NCBI GenBank assembly: GCA_949152475.1
Contig: OX424560.1
Location: forward strand, 23,499,106 to 23,563,105
DNA: 64,000 nt
DNA from: Terebella lapidaria
Taxonomy: Eukaryota > Annelida > Polychaeta > Terebellida > Terebellidae
Reading direction: 5' to 3'
This document shows positions 44,437 to 56,200 of this stretch, in pieces (the first letter of the stretch is position 1; the number at the start of each line of letters is the position of its first letter). The position numbers and the translations under genes were made by a program. Under the pieces are notes generated by a model. That model was given only the letters and a program-made list of their open reading frames with translations. It was not told where the DNA came from and searched no databases.

Positions 44437-45614
44437 GTTATTGAAACAAGGGCCCTGTTTCACGCGTCAATGGTCTCTTCCATTCAGTGCATACACAGCT
44501 TGTACCGCCCCGCGGTGGGCAAGGCTAAATAACGTTACGGATGTTCGCTTGAATGAGGATCGCGCTTCTTTGAATCCTCTATGTCTTGTGTTTTACAATT
44601 GACTTTCTACTAGGGTAGCACCTACTGAAAATAGAGACTGATAATTCTTTGGGCCTATTGGCAAAGCCAATATTTATTTACTTCGGAGAACAATGCGAGT
44701 TCGTTGGAGTGAGATATTATCTGCATGGGTACATATATATATAAGGACATGTTTATGGGGGAGATGAAAAAAAAATCCGATATCTTGTCCGTTTTGAAAT
44801 CGGCCTCTGATTTTGAGATTTTACAAATATTTAACCACGGCTTAAGTGAATAAGTAGACAAGTAAAACGAAGAATTCTTTATTTTGTCCACAATAGACTA
44901 CACTGAGACCGCCTACAACACGTTTACTATTTCTTGATAGTTGTTTTCTTAATACCGGTCTTTTCCTCGAAATTTCCGGGAAGCCTTTCTCTCCATGTTT
45001 CTCGCATTTCTTTCTCTGTATTTTGGGTAATAAAATTGTTTTCTATTGGTGACTGTTTAGTTCTCTTTGCTAAGTAAACCTCGCTAATTTCTAGAACAAA
45101 AAGAAACAAAACCATGCAGCAGCCGTTTTCTAGTGACATTGTCAAACGCCTGCCGTGGGTCGACAATAGTCTGAATTATGACGCTGAATCGGTAATTATC
45201 AAACAATAATTCCCGCCGGGTGGTGTCCAATGACAGTATGAACAACAATTAATTGTGATGGGGAAGTGTAACAAACAGAGGAACTACAGCTGAATGATGA
45301 GAAAGGAATTCATAGATCTAACAGTTCATTTGCAGTTCTTTTAAACCATTGAACATTGCACAATGTCTATTCGTTTTCGCTTTTGTTGGAAAGTATATGT
45401 AATTTGGGTAATTTTAGCATGTTATATAACAGTAATACGGCACCAGGTACTATATTTATATACACATATGGCATCATTTATTCAATTTCACATAGATATA
45501 TGAGAGTTATAATAGAAATATCGCTTGAATAGAGCTCATTGGAATAATGCTCGTGGTATGGGATGGCACGATGGCGCTTGTATTGTACATTGTGTAGGAT
45601 ACTCTGACTTTTCT

Positions 45615-46016
45615 TTGCGGTGCTAAATGGTATCGTATTATGAATTGGCATACATCACCTGGGAGTCAAATTGCAATTTTATACCAAATTTCAGACTTTT
45701 ATAGCGAAAATTGAAAAAGTTGGCAACCTCAAGGCTAAATTTCAGTTCAAGACGGGATCTAAGAGGTCTAATCATATTCCTGTGTTAGGGAGTGTTTACA
45801 TCAACCTCGCATGCAAGTATCATTATAACTTTGGACCAGAATACACATTGGATTGTGTTTTACGATGGGACTAAATTTAACACTGGGGTAGGCCTAGATT
45901 GCCAACTATGCGAGTTTTCGATGTAAATATATGAAACCTTGTAGGAAATTGTCCTCTGAGTCCCAGTTGAAGTATGCTAAGTTATACATGTAATACGATA
46001 CCATTTAGCATCGCAA
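45615..46016. mobile_element. MITE-like 402-bp inverted-repeat unit
   Basis: A 26-bp terminal inverted repeat with one mismatch: 45615-45640 contains TGCTAAATGGTATCGTATTA and 45991-46016 contains its complement. The interior has no coding capacity. No target duplication was established, so the family is unknown. Confidence 0.6.
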
Positions 46017-46966
46017 ATAATACCGCAGAAAAAATGTGTAAACGAGTTAGAAACATCAAATTTATAAACGAGGTTTATAGTTGAAAGGATGAAATTGTCG
46101 TTCAAATTTCGGAATTTTCACAAGTGGATGGCGTCGGAGTCTCGTAAAACAAGGGTTTTGGGTTCAAATCTCCGGCTAGATTACTGGTATATCACTGGTG
46201 CTCTTAGGCAAGACATTTACTACAGAACACTTTTAAAGTGTCTATCTTCACCTGGGATTTATTGGGTACCGGTTGTATACTGAGTGATATTATAGTGCTC
46301 TGAGTGTGGCTGCTGAGTTCGGAGTTAACGTGTAGAGCGCCTTTGAAAGAAATATAACCAAACTGAAAAGACCGTTAGATTAAATGCAATAACTTTGGCA
46401 ATGATACGACTGCAACTTAATAATATGAAACAAGTTTATATTTTGTGCTAAATCGTCTTTCAAGGGCATTATTATCACCTTTTCATAATACACACCGTGT
46501 GCAGTGTAATCTACTTAGGATTTTCAGATGTCAATGAGCCATTATTCAGGGCGTCCATATATCATCAAAAATTCACTTTGGTGCGCGCTAGTGAAAACTC
46601 CGAGCAGATATACAAACAGCATTAGCATATTATTCATTTGCATGTTGCCTATTTTTTGTCGGGCTTAAGGGGTCATGTGTTTTGAAGAGCGGGTGTGAAT
46701 TTCAGTGTCAACAGGGAAAGTTTATCATAAAAATGTGGTCGGATCGTGGTTTTAATGTTTACTTTGTCAAGTGGTTTTTCAAGGTCCATTTCTGGTACTT
46801 ATATGTGTGGGTAGGGGATGTTTTTAATTACATGCACAAGCATTCAACAGCAATATTTTAATTCGCGTTCGTGGAACCTCATTTTACTTTATTGAAAGTA
46901 TAAAAAAAAATGCGTCAAACGAAAATGGCTCAAACAACGCATTATACATTTATTTATACAGAATAT

Positions 46967-46972
46967 TTTATT
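46967..46972 (-). terminator. Candidate polyadenylation signal of gene VWA-3
   Basis: AATAAA on the minus strand about 240 bases downstream of the stop codon at 47213; a second copy lies at 46949-46954. Confidence 0.4.
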
Positions 46973-47212
46973 TACTAACTAATATCCTAAAATTAGAACA
47001 ATGATAGAAAAGTAAAATAACGAAGGTGTAATGTCTATATTGATACATTTTTTCTATACTCGATTACCGCTACAACTACAAATAAACTATCTATAATAGC
47101 TTTTTTTAAAAGTACTATAATGATTTGGCAAGATGATACGCAGAATGTATGGTAAAAACCTGCTGCATTCATCACAGAATTTCAATTTTCACCCCTCAAT
47201 ATCACAAATAAC

Positions 47213-50200
47213 TTAAAGCGAGCATAACTTCTCGGCAATCTGTGTGGCAACTACGATCAACTCCGCCTCGTTCGGCAAGTAATACGAGTTTGCATCCCGA
47301 TCAGCCAATCCGCGCACTTCAGCAGTATTGACGTCGTTTCCGATTCCTACGGCGATGATGCCCACGCCCTCCCCATGCGCACGCGTCGCGTCCGCCTCCG
47401 ACATCGTATTTTCCCTCTCCAAGTTGGAATAGCCGTCCGTCAAGAAGACCACCGTGTTACTCTGTCCAAGTCGGTCTCCGTTACCCACTGTAAAGAATTC
47501 GCTCCGCAGCAGGCGCAGAGCAGCGGCCGAGTTGGTCCCGTGGATTGACAGGTCCCTGGTGAAGCCGAGGTTGTTAAGGAATGATCGCAGGGACATGTGC
47601 CTGTCCAGGGGGATCGCCACGCGTGCGGTGTCCTGGTAGAGTATGACCCCAGCGCGCATGCCCGGCGGGTTGAACGACATGCGCTCCGCGATAGCGTAGA
47701 CGAGGTCTTGGGCAAGGTCGAACATCTCTACGCTACCAGAGGCGTCCACCACGAAAGCGATGTCGCCAGTGTTTGAAGGACAGTCTGAAATACGGAAATT
47801 ATCGAGCTAACATGACAGATAAATCGATGAACTCGACTCCAACAAAATCATAAATGGGCGACTTTTATTTCTATGAACATCTATACACTGAACGCAGTTT
47901 TTGAAAAATATTTCGAGAATTTGAAGTCATACTGAGTTCGCAGTTGGGTCCGGATCGGCTGGTCACACAGCTGCACCAGCTGTCGTGGATCAGATCCGTG
48001 CACTGGCCGAATCTGCTACAGGCGGTAATCTCCGGACACTGGTTGGTTCCTGGAATAGTTAATTTGTGAGTTACCATTTTGACCTTAGTCTGAAAATTGG
48101 TTAGAAAAGATTTCTCAGCTCCAGATCTCTGCTCGAACTTTTAACTCAGCACAGTACAACAGTACAACTGCTAACTCATGGATCTATCTACGAGAGATGA
48201 AATAACTTGATATTTGGTAAGTGGCTTATACTGCAATGAATAAATCTGCGACTAACCATCACAAACGGCGTCGAGAATGGTACTGACGACTCCAAGTAGA
48301 TCCCCGTACATATCGACATTGACGATGTTTCGACTGTGTGGGCGGCTGGCGATACCTTCCAGCTCCAAGCTAGTGGCATCGTTCTCCACACTCCCCACCA
48401 CGATGTGAATGCCCTGCTCGCGAGTGGCCACCGCCTCGGGCAGTGTCTGGTCCACCTTCTCGTTAGCCTTCCCGTCCGTGACAGCGAGGAGCAGGTCCTG
48501 GATTCCAGCTCGGTTCCCGGGCCCGCCGAAGAGGTTCTCTCGCGCCACGCGGAGTCCGTCAGCGATATTCGTGCGTCCGCCGTAGTATGGTAGCCTCCTC
48601 ATGGCATGCTTGATGTCTTCCTTGCAGAGGAACTCGCCAATTTGGAACTGGACAGCCGTGCGGTCCGTCCCTGTGTTGTCATCCCAGTCGAAGGTCACTA
48701 GGCCCACTCGGGTCTTCTCGGCACGGATCTCGAGGTGGTCCACGATGGACGCGAGGAAGGGGATGACGTCATCATGGAAGCGGTCCTCCCGCACACTGCC
48801 AGAGACGTCCACGAGGATGCCGATGTCTAGGACGCCCTCACAGGCTAAGAGAAGATACTCGGACATAGATAACGACGTGGGATTTTATACGATTACATCC
48901 CAAATTAAGCGTCTTAATTTAGAAATGACTTCATATTGAAAACAAAAACCTTGAAATTTTATTAAATTCGCCACATTTCTAGCACACAAAAGCAGCAGCT
49001 TTCAATGCAAAATCCAAATTTTCACATGAAATGTGATTCACTCTTTGCAAGGACCGTACCTAAAGTGCAGTTGACGCCCGTCCAGTCGGAGTCACACAAG
49101 CACTCGTAGCTGTTGATGTTGTCCACACATACTCCACCGTTCTCACACGGATTCGGGTTACAGTTGTCCTCGGCTGTAAGGGAGTCATTCATAGGTTACT
49201 ACTAGTAATAAGGTTGACAAACTTGTACAGGTAGCCTATACTTTTCACATATTCAATCAGAGTTGATTTATCATCAGATTTGCATGTATTACATGATGCA
49301 GACATAACGCATCTTTAGGCGAGGTATGTTACGTGATATGTCAAATATGTAATTTTGGCTTGCAGTCAGGGCCGGATTAGCCACCAAGCCAAATAAGCCA
49401 TGGCTTAGGGCCCCCATAGTTTTGGGGGCCCCATGAGGCCCCCAAAATCACGCGCTTGTTCCTCGAACGCGCTGCAAAATCGGGCTTCACGATGCATTGC
49501 GTGCAGTGGGCCATGGCACATACTGGATACACAGGTGTTTGGGCTGGACGTGTGCAGTTTTGGGGCCCCACAGCTGTGAAGATCCAACTTGGGGGCCCAG
49601 GACCAGCACTCTTTGGGCGCCACATTTTTGAGTCCTGACAAATCCAAGGCTCGCACACTTCCGGGGCATTTAGTGTGGGCCCCTGCATTTTTGGGGCCCC
49701 GCAACGCAATTCCATGCCCCTACAATCCCTGGGGCCCCAAAGTTCCAGGGAAGCTGCAGTTTTATTCCCCCCCCCCCCCCATTCAGTTTCACGGCCTCCA
49801 CAGATTTAGGAAAACTCTGGCATATGGTGATAATAGAAAAACAGGCTTTCCTGTGTTAAGAAATAGATATCTAGATTAATGTCCTGCCTACAAGGGGACA
49901 CGCTCAAGGTAACAGAGCGTTGCTTGGAAACAACGCACATGGAACGTGTCTCTATAACGTAATTACATGAACAGCCCCAAATATATACCTCAGAAAGCTC
50001 CTACAAACTTCAATTCAGCAAAATTTTCTCGGGGGCCTTACGGCACCCCCCGAACCCCCAGACCACAAGGTTCCCTCGCTTCGCTCGGTCACATAGCCTA
50101 CCTTATATATAAAAGGCCCCCACTACTAATTTGGCTTAGGGCCTCATTACATCCTAATCCGGCCCTGCTTGCAGTTGTTGCTGTTCGCCAGTTGTCGCTG

Positions 50201-53200
50201 ATTGTTTGTTGTCTTCGGGCTCGCATATGGGAAAGTGTTTCTACAGAATAAACTCTGATCAAAGTTGACGCCCGTCCAGTCGGAGTCACACACGCACTCG
50301 TAGCTGTTGATGTTGTCCACACAGACACGAAACATGGTGGCAGCGGTGGGATAAACTGTTTTTGGAATCTAGCCCTAACTTTGTGTTTCCGGTGAGGACT
50401 ATGCGTTTTTTTTTATGCCCTGTGGTAAAAATCGGATGCTGAAGAATTTTCTGGATGTATGGAACGCCGATGTCTGACAGGTCTAATATTGTGACATTCT
50501 GATTCTCTGACTACACTGGTGATAAAAATGCCTGTTGCTGCTGCTCCACTGTCGGTACATGGCATCAAAATCCTGAAAGGGGATATTTCCCGGATTATGA
50601 CATCACACCCATCATCAGCTGATTGCATGATGCTCCCTGATTGGCTGATTCCAGTGGTGGCTTTGTAGCATGGCAAAACTGCACCATGATGAAAATGTAA
50701 ACAAGCAGCTGTCAAGAGACAAAGTATGGAAATAACTCAAAATTAAGGGACATAAATCGTTGGAAACAACTGAGAGGGATAGAAAATGATACACAGTGTG
50801 TATTTCATGCATTCAAAACATGTTTTGTTCTGAAATAAGTTCACAAATCCTGACCCACTGTGACAGGGTGTCAGGCAAAACCGTTGTCGGCTCAGGAAGG
50901 AACCAACACTTAACTCTGTTATTGGGCTGAACTAAACTATGCTATCATAACGAACCTGAATGGGCAAACACGTGAATACAGAGTGGCACTGTTTCTGCAT
51001 ACACTCGGTGATCAAGCTCTAGAAATCTACAATCGTTCCAATTTTGCCACACATGACAATGCACGAACTGTCGATGAGTTTGCTGTGGGCAAAATAAATG
51101 AATCATATGAGAGATTCATCTTCAACAGCCGTGATCAACACGAGGGTGAAAGTTTCGAGACTTTCCTCGCCACAATACGATCTCTAATCAAAACCTTCAA
51201 CTATTGTCAGAACTGTGTAGAGTCCATTCTACGTGATTTGATATGGTATTAGAGTGTCCACTACACAAGAAGCCCTGCTTCGAGGAGAAACACTGACTCT
51301 TGAAAAATGCATATCAATATGTAAAGCTGCTGAAAATGCTACAGTGCAGGCACAGGTTCTCAGACGTGCCTCGGTGAACAAAATTGGAACAAACTCCTCT
51401 GCCAAACAAGAGAATCGCTCTCAAAATGCACCAAATGAGAGATTCACTCCCAAACAAAAGCCTACGAGGAAGTGTAAGTTATGTGGCTATCAACACCCAA
51501 TGGAGAAGAAAAGCTGTCCTTTGGGTAAAACATGCTCTGTGTGTCGTGAGCAGAATTACTTTGCAACCAAGTGCCCCAAGAAATATCATCGACACACAAA
51601 CACTAACCACGTGGAGACTCTGTCGTCATCTGACGATGAGTGAGTCAATTCTGTGAATGGCTCACAACACTCTGGACATTTAGATATCAAGTGATATCAA
51701 GTCACATGCATGTGGGAAAGCATGATGTCATCTTCCAGATTGATACAGGAGCTTCTGTGAATATTCTTCCATCAGAGTATGCTACGTACATCACCCCGAT
51801 GTAATCGCCCTGATCAAAATGTGGAATCACACAGAACTGACACCTCTAGGGGTATGACACCTCTAAGAACTATGTTGAATTTCTAGTGGTCAAGAGCATC
51901 TCACACCTCTCATTGGACTTTGGGCTGCTGAACAGATGCGACTAATCTCCGTCAATGACCACAATATCGACCGAATTGCCTCAATATCTGTGGAGGACAA
52001 ATATAATGACGTGTTCCAACCTGGCCTAGGGACACTACCTGGTCGAGTACATCTTCGGACGGATGAGAAAGTGCATCCAGTGATAATGCCAATGTGCAGA
52101 ATTCCAATCTCAATGCGGGAACCTCTCAAAGTTGAGATAGACAGGATGACTGAAGAGGGCATAATAACTCCAGTTCAGCAGCCAACACCTTGGTTGAGTC
52201 AACTCGTGGTCACTCTTAAGAAGTCTGGTTGACTTCGTGTGTGTATAGACCCTAGAGAACTAAAAAAAAAGCCCTTCAGAGGGAACACTACATCATGCCA
52301 GTGTTAGAAGACACACTGCATGAGTTGAGAGAATCTCGGGTATTCTCAAAAGCCGATCTAGCTTTGGGCTACTGGCATATACAACTTGACGAAGAGTCCA
52401 GTCTGCTTACAACTTTCCAAACCTGTTTTGGTCGCTACAGATGGCTTCGACTCCCTTTCGGAAATAATGTGTCCATAGAAATCTTCCAGAAGAAGCTGCT
52501 GGAAGCCTTGGAAGAACTTCCAGGAGTCGTGTGTATAGCTGATGATGTGGTTATACACGGAAAAACTACTGAATATCATGACCAAAACCTACAAAAATTC
52601 CTGGACAGATGTCAAGAACTAGGTATCAAACTCAACAAGGAATTGCGAATATCTGCAATAACATTCATGGGTCACCAAATCTCCAAAGATGGTCTACAAT
52701 CTGACCCTGAAAAAGTCAAGGCCGTCAGAAATATGTCTTCTCCAAAGAATCTCGAGGAACTACGCCGGTGTCTGCTGTCCGGTATTTCGACCATAGAGAT
52801 GAACTATCTGTTCAAGATGCCGTGATAGTATGTGAGGAACTGATAGTGATTCCCACTTCTCTTCGGCAAGACGTCAAGCACAAGATCCACGCTGGACATC
52901 TCGGAATAAATGCCTGTCTCAGAAGAGCGAGAGACATTGTTTTCTGGCCTGGTATGTCAGCTTAGATTCGCCAGTACATCGAGACTTGTGATATCTGTGC
53001 GACGCCTGAGAATCTAATCATGCACCCTGTACCAAACAGGCCATGGGAAAGAGTTGGGACGGACATGTGCACCATAGCAGATGGAGACTGTTTGGTAACA
53101 GTGGATTACCTGAGCAGCTACTTCGAGGTGGACCCGAACACATCGTCGGAAATGGTGATTTCCAAGCTGAAGCAACACTTCAAGGCATCCAGCCAAGCAG

Positions 53201-56200
53201 GGGGTTTCACACACCAAACTAGTTCCCCTGGAAATAGTAGAGCATATGGTGCTGCAAAAGCTGCAGTGAAAACTGCTAAGAGGATGATGAAGAAATGTCA
53301 TGCTGCAAAGGAAGATCCATATCTTGGGTTTCCAAACTGGAGAAACACCCCGACGGAAGGCCTGGAAACCAGCCCTGCTCAGAGGCTACTGGGTAGAAAA
53401 CTTAAGACTCCCTCCCGGTGACCACAACTGTAGTCAGTGGGAGAAAACGTGTCCTGGGTTATTGTTTGACAAGCACATAGGGGAGGCACGGAAAAATATG
53501 AGACATCTGCATGTGGGAGACACAGTGCGCATGCAACCCATCAGACCTCATCAATAAGCAGGCCTGAGTAACCGCACAACTGAAGAACCGGACATACGAA
53601 GTTGCCACTGACCAAGGAGGCCGGTACAGCAGAAACAGACAGTTTCTGCTGAAGTCATCTGACTCAAGACGACCTATCCTCCATGAACCTAGAGTGTACT
53701 TTCCTGCTCCATCTACAGCTCCCGAGATAGCACCTGTTCCTCAGGTCACAGGAACTTCACCACATCAGCATGCCGTACCCAACTCGCCAGATGGACCTCC
53801 TGAGAGAACAGCAGTAGATGACCTCTATCGAACGAGGTCTGGTCGCTGCGTGAGGCCAGTGCCTCGTCTTGACCTGTGACTTTTTACTTTATCGTAATGG
53901 TGATTATCATGTCATGTGTATATTCACATTTTGTTTGCTGCTGTAATAGTGTACATACTAAATACATGTACATGGGTATCAAAAAATCCTCCTAACCGTT
54001 GCAGATTTCCTGGATTATCTGCTCCACATAGAGACAGGACTCGTCGTGCATCCAGCGGTTTTCATCATCTGGATCCGAAGCTATCCCGTCCAGCTCCATG
54101 TCACTGAACTTGCTCTTGATATCGACCCCCACCCCCAGGATCGTGATGTCCGCCTCGTGGGCACGCGCGGCACCTTCAAAGGCCTTGACCTGGTCGGGGA
54201 AAAGTGGGGACTCAATGTCACTACCAGCTATAGGGGCTCCTCACCACGCCAAAAAATATCGCAAACCCACCCAAAATTCGTACGTACATGATAGTTAGGA
54301 CCAAGGCTTTATATAAACAAAGGTTAAATGATTTGATTCGATTTTAATGAACATTTTGAATTCAATCAAGAATTAGATAAATTCCTAATGTAGTTCAAAG
54401 AGACCGAGATCGAGTCCCTCACGCGGTCGGATGAGTGGCCGTCACTCGCGTACGCCGCGACCTTGCGCACGTCTCCATCTGTGATGTCATTGAACGTCTC
54501 CAATCGGGTCATCATGAGCGCAGCCCCCGCATTAGTCGAGCCGCCCATGTACGGGTAACTGGTGGCGTCGACCACCTGCTTAGATGTGTTGTACGCCAAG
54601 AGGCCGAACCGCTCGTACGTGGTATCGTTGAAGTTTATCAGAGCCACGCGGTGGTTGGCGTCGATGTTGAGGCTGCGGGCTAGGAGTTTGTAGCAATTTT
54701 GTATGCTGTAGTAGTCATCAGCGTGAATACTGCCAGAGGCGTCGATTATGAAGGCGACATCACTGGTAGTGGGACAATAGGGTGGTCCTTATAATAGGGT
54801 ATTTTTTCAAAGTGTGATTTTCAAAGCTCTCACCCCTCAAAGTTGTTTGACTATCATTAACAACTCATTTGATGAAATATGAGTGTTTTATTACGACTTT
54901 TAGAGGTAGCTCAACACATTTGAAATATTGGTCAATGACCATTTGAGGACTCGCAGCGCAGCCATGCACGGCGAACATACAGGACGATGATGTAATATCA
55001 ATATCATCATAAATATGTGGAGGATGAAGATTTCTTTATGGCAGTGTGGTTTTCAAGGAGATACACATACATCCAAGAAATTATCTAAATAGCAACATAA
55101 CTACTGGTAGCATTGCAGCATCAGATTTAGAGGACCAGCAGCGACCATGGTAGAGATACATACATGTATGAAGTACACGACTATGATCATGGCATGCTGT
55201 CCTCGTAATATAGTGGAACAAGACTTGATTACTTCTGGCATCAAGGAGATATTCATGCAACAAGAAAACTAACTTATCTACTCAGTGACAGACAAAAACT
55301 GGGGAGATACTACTTTACTAGTAGTCATAAACTCTGACATATGTCTATTGTCTATCACTGTTCAACATTCGAATCCTTTCAACAGAGTGGACTATTTGCT
55401 GTTTGGGAACCGACGCCGATGATTCTGAACAACTTGAAGCAGGAATTACTTCTACTCCTAATCTTTTGTGATATAAGTATTGTTCTTCATTGAGAGCACG
55501 AATTAGTTATGCTGTGTCGTTATTGACATTCAGTCCTTTCACCACATTGAGTGCGTCTTGAAATCCTCTCTTGTGCCATGATTTGAACAGATTTCTTGAG
55601 TTTCTTGAGTTTAAGCACTTAAGCACAGATTTCTTGAGTTTGGGTAAACAAAGTCTGTCAGCATCTTTTGTATTGCCTCCAGGCTTTCTGTGTCTTCTTT
55701 TGACTTTCCCCATATCACATTTTGTAACAATTGGAACAACGGGGTCGAAGAAAGTCAAACCAAGCAGCTCTTCATTGACATACCACAAGTGTCTAGCAAA
55801 TTTGCTCAAAGCTGTCTTGGATATGGATTGGTTGATCTTTTCCAAAACCCCTTACATGTTGGAGGAGACTGAGGTGACTTTGGGATGCGGAAATGGCATC
55901 AGGAGCAGAAAACCACGCCTGAACATAGATTTTTGTTATGAACACAGAAACATAGAGGATGCCTCCCGCCTCACGTGATGTGAGCTTGAACTGGTCTCTG
56001 AACATGTATTTCTGGAGTGCACAGATAGCTTGCCTTCCATCGGCTATAGTGTATGACACCTAGTTCCAGTAATTGCACACCACAGGCAGGATTTTCACCA
56101 ACAAGTATTATAATGAGCTCCAGCATCATTCTCCCTATCGTCATTCCTGGATTGGGACTGGAGCTGGGTCAGGTCAAAACCAGAGCATTGTTTGACATCA

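Larger units (their letters stand above)
44437..47212. other. Intergenic between genes VWA-1 and VWA-3
   Basis: No gene was recognised. It holds a 402-bp inverted-repeat unit (45615-46016) and minus-strand AATAAA signals (46967-46972, 46949-46954) about 240-260 bases past the stop of gene VWA-3. Confidence 0.5.

Noticed and set aside
49377-49715. Overlapping frames in a GGGGCCCC-rich stretch
   Set aside because: They lie inside the non-autonomous hAT-type element and show no protein similarity.
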